The position numbers were made by a program, and so were the translations under genes. From the NCBI RefSeq assembly GCF_030012525.1, contig NZ_CP124855.1:248001-312000 (forward strand): a stretch of 64,000 nt of DNA. The letters run 5' to 3'. The DNA is from Chryseobacterium gotjawalense. Lineage in GTDB: Bacteria; Bacteroidota; Bacteroidia; Flavobacteriales; Weeksellaceae. Below are positions 33,789 through 41,949 of the stretch, in pieces; position 1 is the first letter of the stretch; every line of letters starts with the position of its first letter. The notes beneath the pieces are model-generated. The model saw only the letters and a list, made by a program, of their open reading frames with translations, searched no databases and was not told the origin of the DNA.

Positions 33789-34773
33789 TATACTTTTTTT
33801 TGCTTTTTGTTTCTTCATTATCAAGAGTTATTAATTTTTTTGCAATTTCTTTTTCAATATAATAGTTACATGGCAATGATACCATCCCAAATTGACCAAG
33901 AGGGTTAACTTCTAAAAAATACAATTCATTCTTTTCAGATACTATAAAATCTAATGAGCCTGTTTCTAAATCGCATCTTTTCATAAAATCCCGGATCATA
34001 TATTCTTCCTCTTTTGTCAATGAATAAGAAACATTTCTATTAGGCAAAATATTATCATATTGTCTAAAGTCAACCTCTGTTTTTTTATTGTTAGTAGAAA
34101 AAATAGCCATTGGATAACAATTTCCTTTGTCGAAAAAAATTCTTAGTTCATATTTTTTTATAATTTCTTCTTGAAATAAAGAAGGAAAGAATATATTTGG
34201 TAAAGACTCTAAATATTTTTCATCAATTCTACTCGTAAAAGGAGCAACTAGTTTACTTTCCTTCTTATCAAAGAAAGAATCAATATCACTAATTGGTTTA
34301 GTGATGATAGATTTATTTCGTTGAAAAAAGATTAATAATTCTAATTTGTTACTAGTAATTAATGTATTAGGTATATTAAATCCCGACTCCTTGGCTTTAA
34401 TTAGTTGTTGAGATTTGCATATATAATCATGAAAATAACTATGTTTATTGTACCAATTTTTATCATCTAAATATGAAAAAAAATATTGAGACATAGCATA
34501 AAATTCATTTACTAAAAATTTGTGCTTGCTTGTATCGTTATGAAACATATTTTTTGAATGATACCATCTTCTGAACCAAATAATATTTATATCTTCAAAT
34601 TTTAAAGATGGTAGCTCAACTGAAAAATCATCATTTGATAAATGAATATCGGCTTTCTCATCTAATAAATCCAATCCGTTCAATCTCTGAACATTTCCTC
34701 CTAGGTGATTAATCCAATCGTGTATTAGATCTGTAGTAAATTCCCACTCACTCTGACTTATCAACAATATCAT
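33781..34773 (-). CDS. gwsG: Grasp-with-spasm ATP-grasp peptide maturase, copy 1
   Basis: The 330-residue protein has the graspetide-ligase layout. The N-terminal MvdC/D-like region includes NIIWFRRWYHSK (about 63-74). The C-terminal ATP-grasp part has KPISDID, FQEEIIKKYELRIF and the metal-binding end LETGSLDFIVSEKNELYFLE then VNPLGQFGM. Such enzymes join Asp/Glu side chains to Ser, Thr or Lys of the core peptide. It is one base from the upstream gene. Confidence 0.9.
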   Translation of the reverse strand: MILLISQSEWEFTTDLIHDWINHLGGNVQRLNGLDLLDEKADIHLSNDDFSVELPSLKFEDINIIWFRRWYHSKNMFHNDTSKHKFLVNEFYAMSQYFFSYLDDKNWYNKHSYFHDYICKSQQLIKAKESGFNIPNTLITSNKLELLIFFQRNKSIITKPISDIDSFFDKKESKLVAPFTSRIDEKYLESLPNIFFPSLFQEEIIKKYELRIFFDKGNCYPMAIFSTNNKKTEVDFRQYDNILPNRNVSYSLTKEEEYMIRDFMKRCDLETGSLDFIVSEKNELYFLEVNPLGQFGMVSLPCNYYIEKEIAKKLITLDNEETKSKKKYNA

Positions 34774-34774
34774 A

Positions 34775-35410
34775 CTACTTAACTTTACTCATTTTACATA
34801 TATCTCCGTTTAATAAATGATATTCTGCATAAATCAACACTTTCTTTTTGAAATAGAAAATAGCATTTGTATTTATGATGTCAGAATTCGTTTTTGCTGT
34901 TACTTCAGTACAGCGATAAGTGATATTATTAATTGTTATTTTCACTTTATAATTTGTTATTTCATATGTATTATTTAAAGTAATGTCCCCAATCCAATTT
35001 TTCCACTTACTATCAGACCATGAATCACTTATTTCCAAACTCCATTTCCATTTATTTTTGTTAAACATTAGATAAGGATAAGGAGCGAGTTCTAACAATC
35101 GAAGGTATTCACCATCACGAGGAGGATGCATCCAAAATTCTTTTTGAGAATTTACAAAGCCGGTTTGTTCAAATATTTTTGCATCCTTACATTTAGATAA
35201 ATCATTACAGATATAATATCGCAAAGGATCTTGTCCGGGTATAATATACTCTAAATTGTGTAGAAAGTCAGCTCTTATATATTTTGGTATATCATTAAAC
35301 TCTGCATGAATCTTGCGATTGGTGGAATCTATACTAATTTCATATGTAACGCTCTGACATTTATAAGTAAGAAAAAAAAGAAAAAAAAGAAAATTTATAA
35401 CTGTTTTCAT
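34775..35410 (-). CDS. Secreted protein of unknown function in the gws operon
   Basis: The 211-residue protein has a signal peptide (MKTVINFLFFLFFLTYKCQS). It is shorter than the GLPGLI proteins that take this place in other modules and lacks the GLPGLI motif. Features are YIIPGQDPLRYYICNDLSKC and HPPRDGEYLRLLELAPYPYL. It may be a diverged GLPGLI relative (similar secreted beta-rich layout) or a different immunity or sorting factor. Confidence 0.6.
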   Translation of the reverse strand: MKTVINFLFFLFFLTYKCQSVTYEISIDSTNRKIHAEFNDIPKYIRADFLHNLEYIIPGQDPLRYYICNDLSKCKDAKIFEQTGFVNSQKEFWMHPPRDGEYLRLLELAPYPYLMFNKNKWKWSLEISDSWSDSKWKNWIGDITLNNTYEITNYKVKITINNITYRCTEVTAKTNSDIINTNAIFYFKKKVLIYAEYHLLNGDICKMSKVK

Positions 35411-35493
35411 GATAGTATTTAAAAAAATAAAGTCATCTTATTGCTAGGTAAATGTAAATTTCGAACTTTGGCAATTTTGGATTTTTTTTTGAA

Positions 35494-35519
35494 AATCCGT
35501 CTCAATAAAGAGACGGATT
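35494..35519 (-). terminator. Hairpin after the module-1 precursors
   Basis: AATCCGTCTC (35494-35503) and GAGACGGATT (35510-35519) form a perfect 10-bp stem with a 6-base loop. In the minus direction it is followed by TTTTC. It lies between the precursor genes and the maturase genes, so it may act as a partial terminator that keeps precursor mRNA in excess. On the plus side it is followed by GGTTTTTT. Confidence 0.65.
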
Positions 35520-35539
35520 GGTTTTTTACGATTAAATAT

Positions 35540-35710
35540 TTATTTATCTTTGTCAGAATGACTATCGCTGCAGTCAGCAATATTTGGAGAGCCTGTATCA
35601 GTACATCCAGTTTGGTACACAGTAAAATCGGGAGCCATTAATGCTCCTATGATTGTATTTAAGTTTTTCTTTTTAAGCTCTTTAGGTCTTAGATTTTCTA
35701 ATTTTTTCAT
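35540..35710 (-). CDS. Grasp-with-spasm precursor peptide A1
   Basis: The 56-residue peptide has leader MKKLENLRPKELKKKNLNTI then IGA, and core LMAPDFTVYQTGCTDTGSPN then IADCSDSHSDKDK. Its shape is that of the KK-leader GG/GA precursors of Bacteroidota. The core is rich in Thr/Ser and Asp, as needed for ATP-grasp ester cross-links. It shares LMAPD(F/Y)TVY with peptide A2, and both use the promoter near 35943-35967. Confidence 0.8.
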   Translation of the reverse strand: MKKLENLRPKELKKKNLNTIIGALMAPDFTVYQTGCTDTGSPNIADCSDSHSDKDK

Positions 35711-35752
35711 AATAGTCTATTAAAAATTGATTAAATAGTTGTTTAAATTATA

Positions 35753-35917
35753 TCATTTGTCTTTTTTACAATCATCACAGTCTATTGATTGCCCACCACT
35801 ACTAGTACTGCATTGCGTATTGTATACTGTGTAATCAGGAGCCATTAATGCTCCTAATACTTTCGCCAAACTTTTTTTGTTTATCGTTTTTGACTTTAGT
35901 TTTTCTAATTTTTTCAT
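35753..35917 (-). CDS. Grasp-with-spasm precursor peptide A2
   Basis: The 54-residue peptide has leader MKKLEKLKSKTINKKSLAKV then LGA, and core LMAPDYTVYNTQCSTSSGGQ then SIDCDDCKKDK. It is the first gene after the promoter and is closely related to A1, which follows 42 bases later. The Ser/Thr and Asp positions suit GwsG chemistry; the three Cys are unlike classic graspetides. Confidence 0.8.
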   Translation of the reverse strand: MKKLEKLKSKTINKKSLAKVLGALMAPDYTVYNTQCSTSSGGQSIDCDDCKKDK

Positions 35918-35942
35918 AATAAAAATGTTTGAAATTATTTTG

Positions 35943-35967
35943 TGTCATTATTGACATTTCAAACTTA
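35943..35967 (-). promoter_or_regulatory. Repeated precursor promoter, copy A
   Basis: Perfect palindrome TGTCATTATTGACA (35943-35956; TGTCA/TGACA arms) sits directly downstream of the minus-strand -7 box TAAGTTTG (complement of 35960-35967). The conserved block extends to about 36110. Near-identical copies lie before five other precursor genes. Confidence 0.75.
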
Positions 35968-36137
35968 AAATTAATACTTGAAGAAAAGATAAAAAGTATA
36001 TCGAAATTGATAAATCTTGGGATATAAATTATTTACATATCTGATATTTAATGTTTTGTAAAATCCGGTGTTAAAAGATTTATAAATTGAAATAGTGAAA
36101 ACCAAGCTCAGAAAATTTATTAATTTTCTTGCATTTA

Positions 36138-36360
36138 AGTTTTAAATTCTTGTATTGTAATCAAATTTCTAAATCCTAAATTTTATGCAGTGTCGTTTAA
36201 ACCTAAAAAGGATGTTTCCTTTTCTTGTTGTTTCAGATAGATTTCGTATTTCTTGAAGCGAGTTTGTTTTACCATAAAATTTGCTTATTATGCGTAAGCA
36301 AGTGGGATCGAAATCTTTGGCATCTGGTTGTTTGTAGAAAGGGAAGGTTTTAATTTTCAT
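36138..36360 (-). pseudogene. Decayed 5' fragment of the C39-ABC exporter (module 2)
   Basis: The reading frame from 36360 starts MKIKTFPFYKQPDAKDFDPT then CLRIISKFYGKT, clearly the start of the exporter, but the catalytic Cys is replaced (DCGPTC has become DFDPTC) and the frame breaks after about 50 residues. Nucleotide similarity continues to about 36138. It follows gwsS2 with a 1-base join, as the intact exporter follows gwsS1, so module 2 once had its own exporter. Confidence 0.85.
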
Positions 36361-37446
36361 TTATTTTTTTACCAAATTTTGCATACCGTAGAAATTGATT
36401 GCTTTTTCTTTTAATGGATTGGTGCTCCATTCTTCCCATTCTCCTGTGTAAGGATCATAACCACATTTTAATGGCTTTGAAGTATCTAAACCTTCTTTGT
36501 TTTCATGTGTTCTTTCGGTATAAGCTCTGCAATCTGTACAGATATATCGAAACTCGCAATCTTTACAGACTTCAATGTTGTCTTTGGTGAGGTTCCAGTA
36601 TTTTTTGAAGTCTTTGTGTTTTAGGGCTTCTTCCAATGTGGTGTCTTTTATGTTGCCAAAACTTTGTGGCATTGCAGGGCAGTTTTTAATGTTACCTTCA
36701 ATATCAATCCCAATTTTTTTGTGTAGGCAGGAGTTATGATTGATAGCTTCCAAAACTTTCGGAAGGTTGGTGTTAAAATATTTTAAATCCACTTTACCGC
36801 AAGAGGTTATTTTTATATTTTCTTGTACAAAATTTATAACAAACCGAAATTCATCCTTTACTTTAAAAGGGTGTTTGGTACAATTGTGAAAAACAAGATT
36901 ATAAATCCTCTGTGTGTTAAGATTTAAGTTTTGTATAAATTCTTTATTTATTTGCGAATGGAACGGTGAAAAAATTTCTATACCTGCTAAAACAGAAGTA
37001 GTAAAATATTCATCAATTTTTACAAAATCTTCGATAAAAAAATGTTTTGTACTAAAAATAACCAAATGTTTTATTCCTAAGTTTTCTATTGAAGATATCA
37101 GTCTTTCCAACACAGAAATTTCATTTAGTTCTATGAAAATATTTGATATTTTAGTGTAGTCTTGATAATCTATAGAGAGAGGAGGGAAATTTTTATCCCA
37201 ATCATTTTCTGTAATAAAGCCGTACTCTTTTTCTAATAGAAAATCCAAATATTCCTGCATTATTATCTTGGAATCCGCATCATAAAACTTGAAAACCGCT
37301 TCAATGGTATTGGTTTTCAATTCTTCAATCAAATACGAAAATTCCAAAGGCATTATTTCTGAGACATTTCTTTGTAAATCAGAAATTAAAACTCTGCTTA
37401 TGCCTTTTACAATCTGAATATTACTGAAAAGATTGAAATAAGTCAT
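36361..37446 (-). CDS. gwsS: Grasp-with-spasm SPASM-domain peptide maturase, copy 2
   Basis: The 361-residue protein has the same SPASM tail as copy 1 (EVCKDCEFRYICTDCRAYTE, then KPLKCGYDPYTGEWEEWS), nearly identical over the last 110 residues. The N-terminal 240 residues are strongly diverged, as expected if that part recognises a different leader. It appears intact, while its gwsG partner is broken by an IS and its exporter is decayed. Confidence 0.88.
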   Translation of the reverse strand: MTYFNLFSNIQIVKGISRVLISDLQRNVSEIMPLEFSYLIEELKTNTIEAVFKFYDADSKIIMQEYLDFLLEKEYGFITENDWDKNFPPLSIDYQDYTKISNIFIELNEISVLERLISSIENLGIKHLVIFSTKHFFIEDFVKIDEYFTTSVLAGIEIFSPFHSQINKEFIQNLNLNTQRIYNLVFHNCTKHPFKVKDEFRFVINFVQENIKITSCGKVDLKYFNTNLPKVLEAINHNSCLHKKIGIDIEGNIKNCPAMPQSFGNIKDTTLEEALKHKDFKKYWNLTKDNIEVCKDCEFRYICTDCRAYTERTHENKEGLDTSKPLKCGYDPYTGEWEEWSTNPLKEKAINFYGMQNLVKK

Positions 37447-37625
37447 AGTAATCTTATAAGCGATTTATTTGGTGCTTCTCTAACATAAAAATCAGTTTGA
37501 TATTTGTTACATTTAATATAATATAAAACATCATTTTGTAAATTACCTGTATCACGTGGTTTAAGTATTTCCAGATATTTTAATGAGAGTGGTATTTTAT
37601 TCTTTTCTTTTACTTTGATTTTCAT
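37443..37625 (-). CDS. Small conserved ORF between gwsG and gwsS, copy 2
   Basis: Sixty residues (MKIKVKEKNKIPLSLKYLEI, then ILKPRDTGNLQNDVLYYIKC and TDFYVREAPNKSLIRLL). It overlaps gwsG2 and gwsS2 by 4 bases each (ATGA), so it is translated as part of the operon. It corresponds to the 45-residue frame at 33651-33788. No known family was recognised. Confidence 0.65.
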   Translation of the reverse strand: MKIKVKEKNKIPLSLKYLEILKPRDTGNLQNDVLYYIKCNKYQTDFYVREAPNKSLIRLL

Positions 37626-38272
37626 AAATAATTAGCAATAATATTTTCTAGATTATAATTACAAATAGCTGAATGCCCTGTAAATTGACCAATTGGATTA
37701 ATCTCTAAGAAATAAAAATCTTCTCCTTTTTTCAAAAAATCTATAGATCCGCAATTTAAATCAAGTATTTCCATTAAAACCTTTATTTTTTTCTCCACTT
37801 CATTTGGAAGATTATATGGAACATTTCTGTTTGGTTTTAAGTGGTTATAATGTCTATGATCTATTCTAGTTTTTTTATCATTTTGTGAAATAATGGCAGT
37901 TGACCAACATTTTCCATTCAAATAAAATGTACGAATTTCAAAATCTTTATCTATATATTCTTGAAAAAAGGTAATGAAGAAAGGCTCTTTTTCTTTGATA
38001 CGTACTACACTAGTATATATAGCAGCATCTGTTTCTTTTTCAAATTTTTGTAGTATTGCATTACCAGCTATAGATTTTATTATAGTTTTATTTAAAACCA
38101 CATCATCAGTATTGTCACTTAAGTAATAATTGGGAACTTGCAAACCAACTTTTTTTGCGGTTTCTAAAACAACTAATTTATTAACTGCACTAGAACTTAT
38201 CTTATTGACATGTTTTTTCGTCTCTAGTGTTTTAATTACATAATCTACAATCCAATGTTGTGTTTCCATCAT
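37622..38272 (-). pseudogene. gwsG: ATP-grasp maturase copy 2, C-terminal part (IS-interrupted)
   Basis: A 216-residue frame with the ATP-grasp core (KSIAGNAILQKFEKETDAAI, FQEYIDKDFEIRTFYLNGKC, LNCGSIDFLKKGEDFYFLEI then NPIGQF). It is the continuation of the fragment at 39505-39789. Removing the IS and one ATAT copy joins them in frame as ...NASINTH-MMETQHWIVDY, giving about 300 residues. The module is therefore probably inactive unless the C-terminal part is made alone. Confidence 0.85.
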
Positions 38273-38290
38273 ATTGTAATCTTCCCTTGT

Positions 38291-39190
38291 TTAGGCACAC
38301 TCAAAAGTAGAGTTTTTTGTTAATATTTTATTGTTGTCGTTGTTGAAATTTTGTTGGAATGTGGGAAACTCATTTGCGCTATTTTGATTGAGTTTTCCAT
38401 ATTTCAATAAAAAATCCCGTGGTGTAAGGTATTGTAACGCACTATGCGGTCTCTCATTATTGTACATCCACATCCATATTTCTGCATAATTTCTCATTTG
38501 TTTGATGTTCTCAAAGTGGTAAACACTTAAAAACTCTGTCCGGAATGTTCTGTTAAATCTCTCAATCAATGAGTTTTGTGTAGGTTTCCCTGGTTGAATA
38601 AAGCTTAGTTCGATATTCTCTTTGTTGCAATAATCTTTCATTTTTTCTGCAATAAATTCCGGTCCGTTGTCCACTCTTATTTTTTCAGGTTTTCCCCGCC
38701 ATTCAATTAATTGTTCCAATTGCGAGATTACTTTTGCAGAGGGCAAGCTGCTGTCAATAGTGATGTTTAAAATCTCTCTGTTAAAATCGTCAATGATATT
38801 AAGGGTTCTCACGCTTTTGCCATTTTCCAAACTGTCGTGCATAAAATCCATGCTCCAAGTAACGTTCGGATAGATGGGGCGAACCAGTGGTTGTTTTATC
38901 CGTGCTGGAAGCCGCTTTTTCCTTTTACTTCGCAAATTTAATCTCATCGACTTATAAATCCGATAAACCCTTTTGTGATTCCATCCAAAGCCTAAGTTTT
39001 TCAACCGATTGTGCATCATCCAAAAGCCCCACGTTTGATTAGAATCTGCAAGTAAAATAAGTTCTGCACGGATCTCATCATCTGAACTTTTAAATACCTG
39101 ACGATAATAATAAACTGAACTTCTTAAACTGAACACTTTGCACGCCTTGCGCAAACTCATGTTATGGATTTCTTTCGAATAATCCACCAA
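38291..39190 (-). CDS. IS3-family transposase OrfB (DDE)
   Basis: The 299-residue protein has an integrase core: NVTWSMDFMHDSLENGKSVR (first Asp), EKIRVDNGPEFIA (second Asp) and PTQNSLIERFNRTFR (Glu). The frame is open back to the A7G site in orfA, so OrfAB is made by -1 frameshifting, reading ...KKALTPCEKRELVDYSKEIH. It appears intact. Confidence 0.92.
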   Translation of the reverse strand: MVDYSKEIHNMSLRKACKVFSLRSSVYYYRQVFKSSDDEIRAELILLADSNQTWGFWMMHNRLKNLGFGWNHKRVYRIYKSMRLNLRSKRKKRLPARIKQPLVRPIYPNVTWSMDFMHDSLENGKSVRTLNIIDDFNREILNITIDSSLPSAKVISQLEQLIEWRGKPEKIRVDNGPEFIAEKMKDYCNKENIELSFIQPGKPTQNSLIERFNRTFRTEFLSVYHFENIKQMRNYAEIWMWMYNNERPHSALQYLTPRDFLLKYGKLNQNSANEFPTFQQNFNNDNNKILTKNSTFECA

Positions 39191-39210
39191 CTCACGCTTC
39201 TCACAAGGCG

Positions 39211-39477
39211 TTAGAGCTTTTTTTCGATCACATCTTTTAAGACGACAATCTCCAAAGTTTGCTCAGCTACGATCTTTTTATATTGCGAAAGTTGCTTTTC
39301 CATCTCTTTCATTTTTGAAAGTTGCTGAACATCCAATCCACCATATTTGCTCTTCCACTTGTAAAAGGTTGGCTGGCTAATTCCATGCTCCCGGCAAATC
39401 TCATTTACCGTTTTTCCCTGATTTTGTTCAGATAATATCTTGATGATCTGAACTTCTGAAAATTTACTGTTTTTCAT
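39211..39477 (-). CDS. IS3-family transposase OrfA (HTH)
   Basis: The 88-residue protein has an HTH_Tnp_1 domain, KFSEVQIIKILSEQNQGKTV then NEICREHGISQPTFYKWKSK, and a leucine-zipper-like tail. The end GAAAAAAAGCTC provides the slippery A7G for -1 shift into OrfB. Confidence 0.92.
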   Translation of the reverse strand: MKNSKFSEVQIIKILSEQNQGKTVNEICREHGISQPTFYKWKSKYGGLDVQQLSKMKEMEKQLSQYKKIVAEQTLEIVVLKDVIEKKL

Positions 39478-39504
39478 AGTCTTTCAAATTTAAAAACTAT
39501 ATTT

Positions 39505-39789
39505 TTAAATGATCCTATTTTTGGGGAAGATTACAATATGAGTATTAATTGAAGCATTTTTATATTCTAATCTTAAAAATTTCAGTCCTCCTCTTCTATA
39601 CCAAACGCTATCAATTTCATCGATGAAAAATTCATTTCTATCACTTTTAAGCAGTATTCTTCTTTTATGTATTCTTACATCAAATATCTCATCTTCGTGA
39701 ACTCTCAAATAAGGTTTTTCATATAAAATAAGCCATTTTATAATTTCATTAGTCGTATAATCATCATTTTTAGAAAAAATCAATATCAT
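39505..39789 (-). pseudogene. gwsG: ATP-grasp maturase copy 2, N-terminal part (IS-interrupted)
   Basis: A 94-residue frame of which the first 84 residues are real (MILIFSKNDDYTTNEIIKWL, then FIDEIDSVWYRRGGLKFLRL). These align with the start of GwsG1 (MILLISQSEWEFTTDLI, then NIIWFRRW). The last residues are read from the IS end. It is 19 bases after the upstream GLPGLI gene. Confidence 0.85.
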
Positions 39790-39808
39790 AATAAAAAATA
39801 AATAATTT

Positions 39809-40645
39809 TTACTTATTATAATCTATCTTGTAATTTAATTCAATAGGGTTATTCTTCTCAAGTATCCTATTTCGAATTTCACCTATCTTTTTTTTAAAAT
39901 CTATTCTAATAACTTGTCCATTCTCGTCATATTGGATTATATCAGATTTATTGACGTTTGAAAAAGGATCTGAATAAAAATCTTTTTGGAGTTTTTGAAA
40001 TTTTTCCCACGTAATCAAACTTTGAGATTTAGCGATATATAGATTCTTCCATTCAAATTTTTTAATTTGTCCCAATTGAAAAAAATAATCTTTGGTAATA
40101 TCATGAATTTCAACAATTAATCCTGGCAAACCATGAAATATATAAGGACCATCTTGTATTGGAATTTCGTTGGTAAACCACGCTTCCCATACTCTTCCAC
40201 CATATTCTGTAGTTGCTTTTTGACAATTATAAATTTGAATAACCTTTCTTTCTTCAGATACTTTCCAACTCAATTTTTCAATTATTGGAATAGTATAAAC
40301 TCCATTGATTATAATTGGAACAAACACATATTTAAGAACTTTATTTTCTCCAATATTTTTATAAACATAGAGTTGCTTGTTATTATATTGCAGATCAACT
40401 CCTCCTAGAAGTCCTTTTACTGCTAATGAATCAGAAGACCTTAATTGCTCCGATCGAAAGACAGATTCACCATGCATAACATCAAGATAAAAGACAATAT
40501 TTTCAACTTTATCGTTGTTTGTTTTGTAGTTTAGTTGATAAATGAATGAAGTAGACTGCCCATGAAAACTTTGAATTTGAGCGATAGTAAAAAAAATGAT
40601 AAAAAAAATATGGTATATCATTATTTGTAGGATGATTACAGTCAA
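39809..40645 (-). CDS. GLPGLI-family protein, module 2
   Basis: The 278-residue secreted protein has a signal segment to about residue 30 and the family motif GPYIFHGLPGLIVEIHD (about 165-181), preceded by WEAWFTNEIPIQD. GLPGLI proteins are common beside Bacteroidota peptide-maturase operons; their role (export, surface assembly or immunity) is not established. It lies between the precursor (40719) and gwsG2, separated from the precursor by a strong hairpin. Confidence 0.88.
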   Translation of the reverse strand: MTVIILQIMIYHIFFIIFFTIAQIQSFHGQSTSFIYQLNYKTNNDKVENIVFYLDVMHGESVFRSEQLRSSDSLAVKGLLGGVDLQYNNKQLYVYKNIGENKVLKYVFVPIIINGVYTIPIIEKLSWKVSEERKVIQIYNCQKATTEYGGRVWEAWFTNEIPIQDGPYIFHGLPGLIVEIHDITKDYFFQLGQIKKFEWKNLYIAKSQSLITWEKFQKLQKDFYSDPFSNVNKSDIIQYDENGQVIRIDFKKKIGEIRNRILEKNNPIELNYKIDYNK

Positions 40646-40673
40646 TTTAATATTAATATGATTTTAATTTAGT

Positions 40674-40707
40674 ATCACAAACTGCACAAATTTGAGCAGT
40701 TTGTGAT
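40674..40707 (-). terminator. Hairpin after the module-2 precursor
   Basis: ATCACAAACTGC (40674-40685) and GCAGTTTGTGAT (40696-40707) form a perfect 12-bp stem with a 10-base loop. It lies between the precursor stop and the GLPGLI start. There is no strong T-tract, so attenuation or mRNA protection is more likely than full termination. Confidence 0.65.
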
Positions 40708-40718
40708 TAAATTAGAAA

Positions 40719-40919
40719 CTAACCTGTAGTTAGATAAAATGAAAACAAAAAATTCCCATCATCATCAAAAACTCTAGCTTCCGAAGTGTTAGCACCCATT
40801 TCACCTGAGGAAACATTGAATCTAGAACCTGCTACCATTCCTCCTTTTACTGAATTCAAATCCTCCAGTTTCTTGTTCTCTAATGAAGAAAATTTCTTCA
40901 TACCAGTTAATTTTTTCAT
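40719..40919 (-). CDS. Grasp-with-spasm precursor peptide, module 2
   Basis: The 66-residue peptide has a leader ending at KKLEDLNSVKGG and core MVAGSRFNVSSGEMGANTSE then ARVFDDDGNFLFSFYLTTG. The core has no Cys but several Ser/Thr plus an EMGANTSE and a DDD block, well suited to Asp/Glu-Ser/Thr ester links. It has the shared precursor promoter. Its maturase GwsG2 is broken, so modification would depend on GwsG1. Confidence 0.8.
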   Translation of the reverse strand: MKKLTGMKKFSSLENKKLEDLNSVKGGMVAGSRFNVSSGEMGANTSEARVFDDDGNFLFSFYLTTG

Positions 40920-40944
40920 ACTAAAAATGTTTTAAAATATTTTG

Positions 40945-40967
40945 CCATTATTGACATTTCAAACTTA
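40945..40967 (-). promoter_or_regulatory. Repeated precursor promoter, copy B
   Basis: Minus-strand -7 box TAAGTTTG (complement of 40960-40967) beside GCCATTATTGACA, where one arm of the palindrome is changed (GCCA for GTCA). The surrounding block to about 41115 is nearly identical to copy A. Confidence 0.7.
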
Positions 40968-41134
40968 AAATTAATATTTGAAGAAAAGATAAAAAGGATA
41001 TCGAAATTGATAAATCTTGGGATATAAATTATTTATATATCTGATATTTAATGTTTTGTAAAATAGGGTGTTGAAAGATTTATAAATTGAAATAGTGAAA
41101 AGCAAGCTCAGGAAATTTATTAATTTTCTTGTAT

Positions 41135-41476
41135 TTAAGTTTTAAATTCTTGTACTGTAATCAAATTTCTAAATCCTAAATTTTTTACAGTGTCGTTTAA
41201 ACCTAAAAAGGATGCTTCCTTTTCTTGTTGTTTCGGATCGATTTCGTATTTCTTTATTAGCGAGTCAGATTCTCTGCGTGTTTCCGTTCGGAAAATTGAT
41301 TTCCCATGTAAAATATCGAGCTTGTATTGCTGCTTTTTTATTTTGTCTTTTTGAACCGGATTGGGTTTGTAAATAAGTTCATAGGAAATGCTAGAACTTT
41401 GCGCAGTCTCATTAACACTGTAGCAAAAAAACATCAACCATAATATTAAATGGAAGTAATTTCGTTTCCGTTTCAT
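41135..41476 (-). pseudogene. GLPGLI N-terminus fused to a C39 exporter fragment
   Basis: The 113-residue frame begins as a GLPGLI protein (signal peptide, then SSISYELIYKPN and YKLDILHGKSIFRTETRRES). After about residue 88 it switches to SFLGLNDTVKNLGFRNL, which matches residues 49-66 of the C39 exporter (SLLGLSDAAENLGFRSL). It is a deletion joint between two genes of the island, not a functional protein of either family. The 41120-41245 DNA is nearly identical to 36125-36235. Confidence 0.8.
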
Positions 41477-41649
41477 TTTTTAAATATAAAAAAAGCTCCC
41501 CATATTTAATAGTGTTATGGAAAATATGTTTTCAATAATGTACAGTTTATAAAAAAATCATTTTAATAAATCAATTTCTAAAATATTATTATTGGATATA
41601 CTAATTTAGCGTCCAGTAAAAGTTAAGCATAAAACCTTAATTTTAACAT

Positions 41650-41949
41650 ATGAAACGAGAGAGAAAAATCTACGATCCAGCTTTTAAAACAAAAGCAGTG
41701 CAACTAAGTAACGAGAGGAGTAATGTCTCGGAACTCGCACGAGAACTTGGAATCCAAGTCACATTGCTTTATAAATGGCGCAAAGAATATGAAGAATTTG
41801 GAGAAGGAAGCTTTCCTGGGAAAGGAAATTTAAAACTAACACCGGAGCAGGAAAGAATCCATGAACTGGAGAAAAAGCTCAAGGATGCAGAGCTGGAACG
41901 GGATATATTAAAAAAAGCAATCGGCATTTTTTCCAAGAGCGGTCGATGA
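41650..41949 (+). CDS. IS3-family transposase OrfA (HTH)
   Basis: The 99-residue protein has HTH segment FKTKAVQLSNERSNVSELAR then ELGIQVTLLYKWRKEY and a coiled tail (LEKKLKDAELERDILKKAIG). A7G at 41910-41917 is the -1 frameshift site. It overlaps orfB by 4 bases. Confidence 0.92.
   Translation: MKRERKIYDPAFKTKAVQLSNERSNVSELARELGIQVTLLYKWRKEYEEFGEGSFPGKGNLKLTPEQERIHELEKKLKDAELERDILKKAIGIFSKSGR

Larger units (their letters stand above)
38275..39535 (-). mobile_element. IS3-family insertion sequence (IS407-like)
   Basis: A 1261-bp element with ends TGTAATCTTCCC (38275-38286) and GGGAAGATTACA (39524-39535), inverted repeats, flanked by a 4-bp target duplication ATAT (38271-38274 and 39536-39539). 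It carries orfA and orfB with an A7G slippery site between them. The 4-bp duplication suits the IS407 group. It interrupts gwsG copy 2, and the perfect duplication suggests a simple, fairly recent insertion. Confidence 0.9.

Noticed and set aside
36169-36360. Possible short functional C39 peptidase
   Set aside because: The catalytic Cys is lost and the frame breaks after about 50 residues; treated as an exporter fragment.
32561-37446. GwsS proteins as radical-SAM enzymes
   Set aside because: Neither copy has a CxxxCxxC radical-SAM motif; only the SPASM-like Cys region is present.
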